From positions 1 through 12,514 of the forward strand of contig JALZUF010000049.1 in the NCBI GenBank assembly GCA_023301785.1: DNA of 12,514 nt, given 5' to 3'. This document shows positions 1 to 7,296 of this stretch, in pieces (position 1 is the stretch's first letter; every line of letters begins with the position of its first letter). Both the position numbers and the translations under genes were made by a program. The notes beneath the pieces are model-generated. The model searched no databases and had not been told where the DNA came from. It saw only the letters and a list, made by a program, of their open reading frames with translations. This DNA is from Alphaproteobacteria bacterium (GTDB lineage Bacteria > Pseudomonadota > Alphaproteobacteria > Micavibrionales > Micavibrionaceae).

Positions 1-631
1 CTACGATCTTCAATGTAACGACCGTAGTAAAATCTATTTTAAACTTTTTATCAAAAAGCCAGAATGGGTCACAACTCCCGATAAGTCAGGCTTAGCTTTC
101 TACCGTTACAAAGCGATGCAAGAAGCCGTTCAACTTCAAAATATCGAAATAGACAAACTAGATTGGATGACGGACAACATCAGTCATTTTGATTTGAAAT
201 CACCTTATATCTTAATTGTGCCTGGATGTGCGCCGTCCCGTCCTGAAAAAAGGTGGCCCGCTCAGTCATACGGCACATTGTGCAACGCTCTATCTAAACA
301 GGGTTATCAATGCGTTGTTTTAGGCACAGTTGACGAAAAAGATGCCATCACTGAAATTGAGGATATTTGTCCGCAAATTTTGAATCTCACGGGAAAGACC
401 AGCCTATTTGATATCGTTCCCCTCGCGCGTGATGCCGATATAGCTATTGGTAATGATACTGGTCCTATGCATTTCATAGGGCCAACAGGTTGCAAAACAC
501 TTACATTATTTTCAAGCACGAGTGACCCAATGCGTCACCGCCCTTTAGGTGAAAACGTACACACAATTCAAAAACCAGATATTAGCACTATTACGGTTGA
601 AGAAGTCTTAGAGAAAGCCAAAGACCTATAA
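1..631 (+). CDS. ADP-heptose:LPS heptosyltransferase-like glycosyltransferase, GT9 family (5' partial)
   Basis: The reading frame is open from the first bases of the window, so the gene begins upstream; the ATG at 116 is internal. About 209 residues are visible, the C-terminal two thirds of a usual GT9 enzyme of 300-350 residues. The first visible residues (YDLQCNDRSKIYF) match the family's DLQ-x-x-DR segment at the end of the N-terminal Rossmann domain. The C-terminal donor-binding domain follows, with a nucleotide-sugar loop of the form VPGCAPSRPEKRWP and the signature GNDTGPMHFIGPTG. GT9 enzymes transfer heptose from ADP-heptose to the inner core of lipopolysaccharide on the cytoplasmic face of the inner membrane. 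The exact acceptor (WaaC, WaaF or another) cannot be told from this part. The gene stops one base before the convergent SDR gene. Confidence 0.88.
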   Translation, partial: YDLQCNDRSKIYFKLFIKKPEWVTTPDKSGLAFYRYKAMQEAVQLQNIEIDKLDWMTDNISHFDLKSPYILIVPGCAPSRPEKRWPAQSYGTLCNALSKQGYQCVVLGTVDEKDAITEIEDICPQILNLTGKTSLFDIVPLARDADIAIGNDTGPMHFIGPTGCKTLTLFSSTSDPMRHRPLGENVHTIQKPDISTITVEEVLEKAKDL

Positions 632-632
632 A

Positions 633-1406
633 TTAATCGACACTCGGTTTTTTTGCAGGTGCTTTATCAAGCATCTTTTGTGCCAGCGCATCAGGCAATA
701 TTCCAATAAACCAGCTCACAAAGTGCGTCGGAAATGGGAAACAAATACGCCCTTTATTCTTGGCTAAACCATTCGCTATAATTTTAGCTGCTTGCGCCGC
801 TTCCATCTTAAACGGCATCGGAAAATCATTTTGATCCGTAATACGGCTGGTTACAAAACCAGGGCAAATAACATTCACACTAATGTTCGTATTTTTTAAT
901 GCCCCCCGTAACGCTTCACCATAAAAGCGTACAGCACCTTTAGAGGCACTATAAGCAGGAGAGCTTGGCCAACCACGAAACCCCGCCAACGAACTCACAA
1001 CTGCAATCTGCCCTGATTTTTCGCGCGCCAACATTAACTCCATCGCGGGCTCAATCGTATTCAAAACGCCTGTAATATTGACATCAAAAATCTTACGCGC
1101 CTCGCTTAAAGGTTCGCCATCAAGACGTCCGCCTGTTCCGCCAGAGATACCCGCATTTGCAATCACCAAATCAAGCGACTCAAAACTATTAACCCAATCC
1201 TTCATTGCCTCTTGTTCAGTTACATTGATAACTCTGGCATCTACGTTAGCACCCTTGGCCTCACATAACGTTTGTATCGCTTGTAATCGCTCCTTGTTAC
1301 GGCCACTTAAATAGAGCTGTACGTCTTTTTCTGCGTAAAATTGTGCTAATGCCGCCCCAATGCCACTTGATGCCCCTGTGATAAAGATAAATTTTGGATT
1401 TTTCAT
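633..1406 (-). CDS. Short-chain dehydrogenase/reductase (classical SDR)
   Basis: This is a 257-residue Rossmann-fold oxidoreductase. The cofactor motif TGASSGIG lies at residues 10-17, NAG at 84-86, the structural Asn at 110, the catalytic Ser at about 139, and YSASK (catalytic Tyr152 and Lys156) at 152-156, followed by the PG motif at 182-183. Arg36 after the second strand (LSGRNKER) suggests NADPH preference; this is inference. The C-terminal region (FPFPTHFVSWFIGILP) is hydrophobic and may touch the membrane or form a lipid-like substrate pocket, as in SDRs acting on acyl or retinol-type substrates, but the substrate is unknown. The ATG start lies 6 bases after a good extended -10 box, and no Shine-Dalgarno sequence is visible. 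The gene is divergent from gmk and convergent with the heptosyltransferase. Confidence 0.9.
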   Translation of the reverse strand: MKNPKFIFITGASSGIGAALAQFYAEKDVQLYLSGRNKERLQAIQTLCEAKGANVDARVINVTEQEAMKDWVNSFESLDLVIANAGISGGTGGRLDGEPLSEARKIFDVNITGVLNTIEPAMELMLAREKSGQIAVVSSLAGFRGWPSSPAYSASKGAVRFYGEALRGALKNTNISVNVICPGFVTSRITDQNDFPMPFKMEAAQAAKIIANGLAKNKGRICFPFPTHFVSWFIGILPDALAQKMLDKAPAKKPSVD

Positions 1407-1412
1407 GAATAA

Positions 1413-1442
1413 ATCATAACATTACGCGTGTGATTTAAACAA
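1413..1442 (-). promoter_or_regulatory. Predicted promoter of the SDR gene, possibly leaderless
   Basis: On the minus strand an extended -10 element, TG-T-TATGAT (plus positions 1413-1421), is preceded at 18 bases by a weak -35, TTGTTT (1437-1442). Only 6 bases (ttattc) lie between the -10 box and the ATG at 1406, so transcription would begin at or next to the start codon. This fits the lack of a ribosome binding site. It is a prediction by eye. Confidence 0.45.
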
Positions 1443-1447
1443 CATGG

Positions 1448-1476
1448 TTTACGTGTTCGCAAACTGCCTTTACAAT
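1448..1476 (+). promoter_or_regulatory. Predicted sigma-70-type promoter of gmk, possibly leaderless
   Basis: TTTACG at 1448-1453 (4 of 6 to TTGACA) and TACAAT at 1471-1476 (5 of 6 to TATAAT) are separated by the ideal 17 bases. The gmk ATG at 1485 lies 8 bases beyond the -10 box, where the transcript is expected to start. No Shine-Dalgarno sequence is seen, which supports a leaderless or almost leaderless mRNA. Confidence 0.5.
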
Positions 1477-1484
1477 ATCAATCA

Positions 1485-2135
1485 ATGGATATTTCAACAC
1501 TTAAACGCCGCGGACTTATGTATGTTCTTTCTTCTCCATCAGGGGCAGGAAAAACAACCATTACGCGCGCCCTCTTAAAGAATAACGCTGACAAAATGAG
1601 TGTCTCCGTATCCGCAACTACCCGCCAACGTCGCGCAGGCGAAGTACAAGGGCAAGATTACCACTTTGTCGATATTACTGAATTCAACAAAATGGTTGAA
1701 AACGGCGATATGCTGGAACATGCAAAGGTTTTTGGCAATTATTACGGCACACCCCGCAGCCAAGTTGAAGAAGCCTTAGCCTCAGGAAAAGACGTTATTT
1801 TTGATATTGATTGGCAAGGCACGCAGCAACTACGTGAAATGGCACGTGACGATCTTGTAACCGTTTTTATTCTGCCGCCATCTGCACGTGAATTAGAAAA
1901 CCGCCTTCGTAATCGCTCAAAAGATACACTTGAGACCGAAACACAAATTCGTGATCGTATGAGTAAATCAAACGATGAAATGACGCATTATTCTGAATAT
2001 GATTATGTTTTAATTAACCGTGATATTGATTGGGCAATTGAACAAGCGCAAATGATTTTAGATGCTGAACGTTTAAAGCGTAGACGCCTTATTGGTCTAT
2101 CTGATTTTGTGCGCGGACTAAAAGAAGGCCGCTAA
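1485..2135 (+). CDS. gmk: Guanylate kinase
   Basis: This cytosolic enzyme phosphorylates GMP to GDP with ATP, feeding GTP and dGTP synthesis. The protein has 216 residues, the usual length. The P-loop SSPSGAGKTT is at residues 16-25. The GMP-binding segment follows (SATTRQRRAGEVQGQDYHFV, starting near residue 43), then the family segment GNYYGTPRSQVE and the DIDWQGTQQLR strand. The C-terminal lid region has the Arg-rich stretch RLRNRSKDT. The N-terminal LKRRGLM before the first strand is typical of alphaproteobacterial Gmk and supports the ATG at 1485 over the internal ATG at 1518. The gene lies beside rsmA, a linkage often seen in alphaproteobacteria, but here convergent with it, with overlapping stop codons. 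Confidence 0.97.
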   Translation: MDISTLKRRGLMYVLSSPSGAGKTTITRALLKNNADKMSVSVSATTRQRRAGEVQGQDYHFVDITEFNKMVENGDMLEHAKVFGNYYGTPRSQVEEALASGKDVIFDIDWQGTQQLREMARDDLVTVFILPPSARELENRLRNRSKDTLETETQIRDRMSKSNDEMTHYSEYDYVLINRDIDWAIEQAQMILDAERLKRRRLIGLSDFVRGLKEGR

Positions 2136-2983
2136 GCATTTTTATTTTCAACAAGCCTTGCAAGCTCTATAAATTTTTCTGGTGGGATATTCTCTGCCCG
2201 TAAAGTTTCATCTAAACTTAATTCTTCAAAAAACTCTTTATAATCTTTCAACGAACTACGGATCATTTTACGCCGTTGACCGAAAGCAGCGGCTGTAATT
2301 TTTTCAACCAGATCAAACGATGGCTGTGAAAGCTCTTGTTCTTTAGGTCTGAAATGTACAATAGACGACACAACTTTAGGCGGCGGTGAAAATGCACTTG
2401 CGGGTACATCAAACCTTAATTCTGCCGTGCATAACCATTGAGCAATCACCGCTAAACGTCCGTAGGCCTTACTGCTCACATCTGCTACTATACGCATTGC
2501 AACCTCACGTTGGAACATTAACGTCATGGATTGATAGGCGTTTTGATCTTTATAAATATCTTTAAGCCACCCAATCAAAAGAGGTGTTGCAATGTTATAT
2601 GGCAGATTTGCAATGATGGCACGTGGCGCATCAACCATTTCTGTTAGATTCATGTCCAACGCGTCTGCATGAATAATATCTAACTTCCCATTTGCCGCCT
2701 CTTTTAAACCTTGTAAAGCTTTGATTGCACGTGGGTCATACTCAATGGCCGTTAAACTTTTCGCTCCAGCATTTAAAATGCTTCGCGTAAGCCCACCCGG
2801 CCCTGGGCCAATTTCAACGACATGATAATCGGTTACATTTGCCGCATGCCGCACAATTTTATCAGTTAAATTCAGATCAAGTAAAAAATTTTGCCCAAGT
2901 TTTTTTGTCGCGCGTAATTCATGATCACGAATAACATCACGCAATGGCGGTAATAACGATAAGTCGGGAGTGTTAGATGCCAA
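2132..2983 (-). CDS. rsmA: 16S rRNA (adenine1518-N6/adenine1519-N6)-dimethyltransferase
   Basis: RsmA (KsgA) dimethylates two adjacent adenines in the helix 45 loop of 16S rRNA during late 30S assembly, using S-adenosylmethionine. The 283 residues carry the family landmarks in order: KLGQNFLLD at 28-36, SAM motif I EIGPGPGGLT at 57-66, the acidic ribose ligand Glu81, the catalytic motif NLPYN at 126-130, FQRE at 157-160, AFSPPPKV at 197-204 and AFGQRRK at 233-239. The start is a TTG at 2983: the next in-frame Met is residue 111, and the LPPLRDVI segment near residue 11 matches the N-terminus of alphaproteobacterial RsmA proteins. A purine-rich GAAGA sits about 6 bases upstream. The gene begins two bases after the surA stop, so it is almost certainly cotranscribed with surA. 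Its stop overlaps that of gmk. Confidence 0.96.
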   Translation of the reverse strand: MASNTPDLSLLPPLRDVIRDHELRATKKLGQNFLLDLNLTDKIVRHAANVTDYHVVEIGPGPGGLTRSILNAGAKSLTAIEYDPRAIKALQGLKEAANGKLDIIHADALDMNLTEMVDAPRAIIANLPYNIATPLLIGWLKDIYKDQNAYQSMTLMFQREVAMRIVADVSSKAYGRLAVIAQWLCTAELRFDVPASAFSPPPKVVSSIVHFRPKEQELSQPSFDLVEKITAAAFGQRRKMIRSSLKDYKEFFEELSLDETLRAENIPPEKFIELARLVENKNA

Positions 2984-2985
2984 AA

Positions 2986-3930
2986 TTAATCTTCACGACG
3001 ATCAATAAAACTAGCAGAGCGGATATCAGACAAATATCTTTTTTGCAGGCGGTCAAGACGTTGTAAACCAATAGCGTTCAAGACATCTTCTTCTTTAGGC
3101 AAAGTCTCAACAGATATTTGACGCGATTCATTCAGCGTCAAAATATGATAGCCAGACAACCCTTTTAACGGAGAACTAATCTGACCTTTACTCAAACTCT
3201 TAACGACAATGTCTTGCTCTTTTGGTAATTCACCCGCCTGTACCCATCCCAAAGATCCACCTTGTACCGCAGAAGAACTCTTCGAAAACTGCGCCGCAAC
3301 AACGGCAAATGGCGCACGACCCGCTTTAATTTCTTGAATTAGTTTTGTTGCCAATTCTTTAATTTTTTTGTCTTCTTTTGAATTGGGCACAGGTAAGAAA
3401 ATTTCAGAAACTTGATACTCCGTTGTACCAATATTTTCTTTAAGCTTATTCATTTTTTCCGAAATATCGTTTTCAGTAACATCGACGCGGGGCCTCAATA
3501 TCGTCGTTACAACTTTACGCCATGCAATCTGAGCTTCAATTTGGCGCATCAATGTACTTTGCGGAATACCAGATTTCGTCATAACTTTTGCAAATTCTTC
3601 GGCCGTCATTTTATTTTGTGACGCCATCTGACCAAAAGCTTCGTCGATTTCTTCACGCGTCACAGACAGTTCATTTTTCTTTGCTTCTTGAATTTTTAGT
3701 TGCTCTTCAATCAACAGACTGAGCGCTTGCGGCTTCACTTTTTCACGGTTTTCTTTTGTATTTTGAATACCCGATGACGCCAGAATAAGGCTCATACGGT
3801 TATTAACATCAGCTTCTGAAATTGCATCTTTATTAACTGTGGCCGCAATTCCAAAAGATGTAGCTGCCTTTGCTTGCTGAACAACGACAGGTGACAATAA
3901 AAGTGCCGCGATAATTACAATGTGTTTCAT
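2986..3930 (-). CDS. surA: SurA-type periplasmic peptidyl-prolyl isomerase/chaperone
   Basis: SurA escorts unfolded outer-membrane proteins through the periplasm. The protein has 314 residues. Residues 1-22 form a signal peptide: Lys2, a hydrophobic core, and a cleavage site after AKA. The SurA N-terminal chaperone domain covers about 27-165 (VNKDAISEADVNNR, LIEEQLKIQEAKK). One parvulin domain spans about 171-268, with GGSLGW at 224-229 and SGYHILTL at 259-266. E. coli SurA is near 430 residues with two parvulin domains; a single-domain form is usual in alphaproteobacteria. A short C-terminal tail (LQRLDRLQKRYLSDIR) would complete the chaperone module. The gene is immediately followed by rsmA, as in many proteobacteria, but pdxA is missing between them and lptD is not upstream. 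Confidence 0.93.
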   Translation of the reverse strand: MKHIVIIAALLLSPVVVQQAKAATSFGIAATVNKDAISEADVNNRMSLILASSGIQNTKENREKVKPQALSLLIEEQLKIQEAKKNELSVTREEIDEAFGQMASQNKMTAEEFAKVMTKSGIPQSTLMRQIEAQIAWRKVVTTILRPRVDVTENDISEKMNKLKENIGTTEYQVSEIFLPVPNSKEDKKIKELATKLIQEIKAGRAPFAVVAAQFSKSSSAVQGGSLGWVQAGELPKEQDIVVKSLSKGQISSPLKGLSGYHILTLNESRQISVETLPKEEDVLNAIGLQRLDRLQKRYLSDIRSASFIDRRED

Positions 3931-3982
3931 ATTAAATCTCTATTTCTTATTTGCTTAAATTAAACAGACAATCTTGTCATTT

Positions 3983-4945
3983 TTATGCGGCATTTTTGTT
4001 CGCAAAGCGACCGCCTTTTTTAAAGTTACTTAAATATTTTGGTAAAATAATACCCATTGCCGTTGGCTCAACACCCAAATCTTTTAATCCCGCAACGCCT
4101 TTTGCCACAACATTATCTGTTTCCAAAGATTTAACCTGATCGCGAGTCAAAAGCGGTTTTGGCATTAAGCTCATAAAACTACCTTGAATTTTCGCAATCC
4201 CCCACGGCAAGGTTACCAAAGCACGATCACGATTAATTTCTGCCAATAAAATCTGATAAATTTCCTTAAACGTCACCACCTCTGGCCCACCTAAATGATA
4301 AATATTGCTTTTATACTTACATGTTTTGTTCGTTACGATATTCGTAATTGCTTGCGCAATATCGCCTACATAAATAGGCTGAAATTTTGTTTTACCGCCG
4401 CCAATCAACGGTAGAAATGGTAAAAAAGTAGCCATCTTTGCAAACATATTGAAAAATGAATCCCCTGGTCCAAAGACTACGCTAGGACGTAAGATCGTTG
4501 CTGTTGGGTATTCTTCGAACACGCGAGCTTCGCCATCCAGCTTGCTTTTAGCATATTTTGATTTTGATTCTTCAATGCCCAATGCTGAGATATGAACAAA
4601 GCTCTGTACGTTTTCTTCTGCGCATATTTTAGCAATACTAGCGGGTAGCTCTGTGTGTACGCGTTCAAACTTATTATTTTTTCCTTTTTCGAAAAGAATA
4701 CCAACCAGATTGATAACCACGCTACTACCAGAAATCGCTTCTTTAAGCGAAGCCTCGTCAGAATAATTACATTGAAATGGCACAACCTGACCTACATTAC
4801 CGCACGTTTTTGATTCAAACGCACTTTCTGGGATACGTGTTGCAATTTTCACGCGATATCCTGCACGCGCCAAATCTTGGGTAACGCGACGACCAATAAA
4901 GCCCGCGCCACCAAAAATACAAATAATCTTATCTTGTTGTTTCAT
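3983..4945 (-). CDS. NDUFA9-like atypical SDR (NAD-dependent epimerase/dehydratase family)
   Basis: This 320-residue protein has an N-terminal NAD(P)-binding motif GGAGFIG at residues 12-18 and SKYAKSKLDGE around 129-139, with Tyr131 and Lys135 in the YxxxK positions, then ILRPSVVFGPGD at about 151-162. This pattern matches the complex I NDUFA9-like atypical SDRs common in alphaproteobacteria. In mitochondria the relative is a structural NADPH-binding subunit of respiratory complex I; the bacterial role is less certain, and no complex I gene lies in this window. The start is ambiguous. A TTG at 4975 gives 10 more residues and an ATG at 4954 gives 3 more. I chose the ATG at 4945 because GAGG lies 11 bases upstream and the motif then begins at the usual distance from the N-terminus. 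Confidence 0.86.
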   Translation of the reverse strand: MKQQDKIICIFGGAGFIGRRVTQDLARAGYRVKIATRIPESAFESKTCGNVGQVVPFQCNYSDEASLKEAISGSSVVINLVGILFEKGKNNKFERVHTELPASIAKICAEENVQSFVHISALGIEESKSKYAKSKLDGEARVFEEYPTATILRPSVVFGPGDSFFNMFAKMATFLPFLPLIGGGKTKFQPIYVGDIAQAITNIVTNKTCKYKSNIYHLGGPEVVTFKEIYQILLAEINRDRALVTLPWGIAKIQGSFMSLMPKPLLTRDQVKSLETDNVVAKGVAGLKDLGVEPTAMGIILPKYLSNFKKGGRFANKNAA

Positions 4946-5016
4946 TCCAAACATATCCTCAAATTCTGATCTCAATTTAAGGCGAAAAACCTATAAAATC
5001 CACCCTTTTATCGCAG

Positions 5017-7236
5017 TTATGCTTTGCTAACGAAGCTATCCATAACCCGTTTCGCCCCTGCGTGATCAAAATTAATATCTAATTTCGATCCATCAATATG
5101 GATAATTGTGCCATTGCCGAACTTATCATGAAAAACACGCATTCCGTTTGTAAATTCTCCATCCGTTGTGGCCTTTTGGCTTAAATCCAAATTGCGCCCA
5201 GACACTTTGGCGTCAAAACCAGAAGAATCCCAATGAGACGTACGCCCCATTTGCGCCATACCTGTATCAGTAGCCAAATCTATGTGCTCTTCAGGTAACT
5301 CATCCACAAAACGTGACGGGATCGAGTTCACCCAACTGCCATAAATACGCCTGTTGGCGACATATGATATGTAAGATTTTTCACGTGCGCGCGTAATACC
5401 CACATAGGCCAAGCGGCGTTCTTCTTCCAAACCTTTTTGACCGTTTTCATCCATAGAACGTTGTGATGGGAACAATCCCTCTTCCCACCCAACAAGAAAT
5501 ACAGTTTTAAATTCTAATCCTTTAGCCGCATGCAATGTCATTAATGTAATTGAGTCATTACTACTGTTATTTTGATTTTCTAGCACTAAAGCGATGTGTT
5601 CCAAAAACTCTTGTAACGATTCAAAATCACTCATTGCAGAAACAAGCTCTTTTAAATTTTCTAAACGGCCTGGCGCATCAGGGGCTTTGTCTAGTTTCCA
5701 CATTTCATTATACCCAGAGTCATCTAATATCGTCGAAGCTAGCTCTGCATGATGCAACGTACTAACCAATGATTTCCATCTTTCGAAATCATCAATCAAC
5801 TTCATCAATGTCCCTTTTATTTTAGGCTTTAATTCATCGGTCTGTGACAAATCTAAAATTGATTGATAAAGACTGATATTTTTTGAACGCGCGTGTTTGT
5901 ATAGGTTTTTAACAGTCGTACCGCCAATACCGCGCTTAGGTGTATTGATTATTCGCTCAAGCGCTAAGTCGTCATTTTCTTGTGCAACAACACGCAAGTA
6001 AGCCAACGCATCACGGATTTCTTTACGCTCATAAAATCGAGGGCCGCCAATAACGCGATAGGATAATCCAAGCTGAATAAAACGTTCCTCAAATTCACGC
6101 ATTTGGAAGCCTGTTCGTACAAGAACCGCCATATCATTGAGCCTTAAACCCTTACCCTGTAACGATTCAACCTCTTCGCCCACCCAACGCGCTTCGGCTG
6201 GGCCGTCCCAAAACCCACGCACACGAACCTTTTCACCAACCTCTTCAGTTGTAAAAAGATTTTTCCCTAAACGATCAGCATTGTTATCAATTACACCATT
6301 TGCCGCCGCCAAAATATGGCCCGTCGAACGATAATTTTGTTCAAGGCGTACCACTTTCGCGCCAGCAAAATCTTTTTCGAAACGTAAAATATTATCAACT
6401 TCTGCGCCGCGCCATCCATAAATGGATTGATCATCATCACCCACGCAACAAATATTATTTGACCCTTTAGCAAGCAATCTTAACCATAGATATTGCGCTA
6501 CGTTTGTATCTTGATATTCATCAACCAAAACATATTTAAAACGGCGATGATAATCATCTAGTACGGTTGCATTTTTAGGATCTTTTAAAATCGTCGTCAT
6601 ATGAAGAAGTAAATCGCCAAAGTCACAAGCATTTAAAATTTTCAATCTTTGTTGGTACTGCGTATATAAAGTTAGCATTTTACCATCTGCGAAATCACCA
6701 ACTTCATTTGGGTTTACATCTGTCGGGTTTTTTCCTTTATCTTTCCATGAAGAAATATTATCCGAAACACCGCGCGGCGGATTTTTCTTCGGGTCAATTT
6801 GATGCTCTTCCAATAACTGCTTACATAAACGCACCTGATCATCTGCATCTAAAATAGTATAATTTGATTCCAAACCAACCAATGGAGCATGTTGACGTAA
6901 CATTCGCGCCGCCAAGGAATGGAAAGTGCCTAACCACCAACCCTCAACAGGAACACCGCCCATAAGGGTTGAGATACGCTCTTTCATTTCTTGTGCGGCT
7001 TTGTTGGTAAAGGTTACCGCCAGAATTTGCCCTGGAAAGGCATGATTAGATTGCAATAAATAAGCAAGGCGGGTTGTTAAAACGCGCGTTTTGCCCGTTC
7101 CTGCACCTGCTAATACCAAGACTGGGCCATCCGTTGCAAGAACGGCTTCTTGTTGCGCTGGGTTTAAATCATCATAAATAGCGGCCTGTGCATTTGCCGC
7201 CTCTTCTCTAGGGTCATAATCTATTGTAAAGCTCAT
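5017..7236 (-). CDS. UvrD/PcrA-type superfamily 1A DNA helicase
   Basis: This is an ATP-dependent 3'-5' DNA helicase of repair and replication-fork clearance. All SF1A motifs are visible in 739 residues: the Q motif LNPAQQEAV at 24-32, Walker A GAGTGKT at 44-50, motif Ia TFTNKAAQEM at 75-84, motif II DEYQDTN at 239-245, motif III GDDDQSIYGWRGA at 266-278, motif IV LEQNYRS at 298-304, motif V TLHAAKGLEF near 567-576, and motif VI (EERRLAYVGITRARE) near 605-619. After a low-complexity linker, residues about 693-739 form the small Tudor-like C-terminal domain (VFHDKFGNGTII, LDINFDHAGAKRV), which contacts RNA polymerase in PcrA. Both UvrD and PcrA names are used for this family in alphaproteobacteria. 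The ATG lacks a clear Shine-Dalgarno sequence and lies 6 bases after an extended -10 box. Confidence 0.95.
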   Translation of the reverse strand: MSFTIDYDPREEAANAQAAIYDDLNPAQQEAVLATDGPVLVLAGAGTGKTRVLTTRLAYLLQSNHAFPGQILAVTFTNKAAQEMKERISTLMGGVPVEGWWLGTFHSLAARMLRQHAPLVGLESNYTILDADDQVRLCKQLLEEHQIDPKKNPPRGVSDNISSWKDKGKNPTDVNPNEVGDFADGKMLTLYTQYQQRLKILNACDFGDLLLHMTTILKDPKNATVLDDYHRRFKYVLVDEYQDTNVAQYLWLRLLAKGSNNICCVGDDDQSIYGWRGAEVDNILRFEKDFAGAKVVRLEQNYRSTGHILAAANGVIDNNADRLGKNLFTTEEVGEKVRVRGFWDGPAEARWVGEEVESLQGKGLRLNDMAVLVRTGFQMREFEERFIQLGLSYRVIGGPRFYERKEIRDALAYLRVVAQENDDLALERIINTPKRGIGGTTVKNLYKHARSKNISLYQSILDLSQTDELKPKIKGTLMKLIDDFERWKSLVSTLHHAELASTILDDSGYNEMWKLDKAPDAPGRLENLKELVSAMSDFESLQEFLEHIALVLENQNNSSNDSITLMTLHAAKGLEFKTVFLVGWEEGLFPSQRSMDENGQKGLEEERRLAYVGITRAREKSYISYVANRRIYGSWVNSIPSRFVDELPEEHIDLATDTGMAQMGRTSHWDSSGFDAKVSGRNLDLSQKATTDGEFTNGMRVFHDKFGNGTIIHIDGSKLDINFDHAGAKRVMDSFVSKA

Positions 7237-7242
7237 GGGTTA

Positions 7243-7272
7243 TTCATACCAAGAGCGGTTTACCCGATGCAA
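7243..7272 (-). promoter_or_regulatory. Predicted promoter of the UvrD/PcrA helicase gene, possibly leaderless
   Basis: On the minus strand an extended -10, TG-G-TATGAA (plus positions 7243-7251), is preceded at 18 bases by a weak -35, TTGCAT (7267-7272). The ATG at 7236 lies 6 bases after the -10 box, the same spacing as at the SDR gene. The -35 is poor, so this remains tentative. Confidence 0.35.
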
Positions 7273-7296
7273 TCTTATATTTGAAAAATAGTAGGT

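Noticed and set aside
116..118. ATG at 116 as the start of the glycosyltransferase
   Set aside because: The frame is open upstream to the window edge and encodes conserved GT9 residues (YDLQ...DR), so this ATG is internal.
4946..4975. TTG at 4975 or ATG at 4954 as start of the NDUFA9-like gene
   Set aside because: The TTG has no ribosome binding site, and the GAGG at 4956-4959 is only two bases from the ATG at 4954 but a usable 11 bases from the ATG at 4945. The choice is still uncertain.
4993..5011. Inverted repeat ATAAAA/TTTTAT after the helicase gene, considered as a terminator
   Set aside because: The stem is only six A-T pairs and no clean T run follows on the minus strand, so it is too weak to call.
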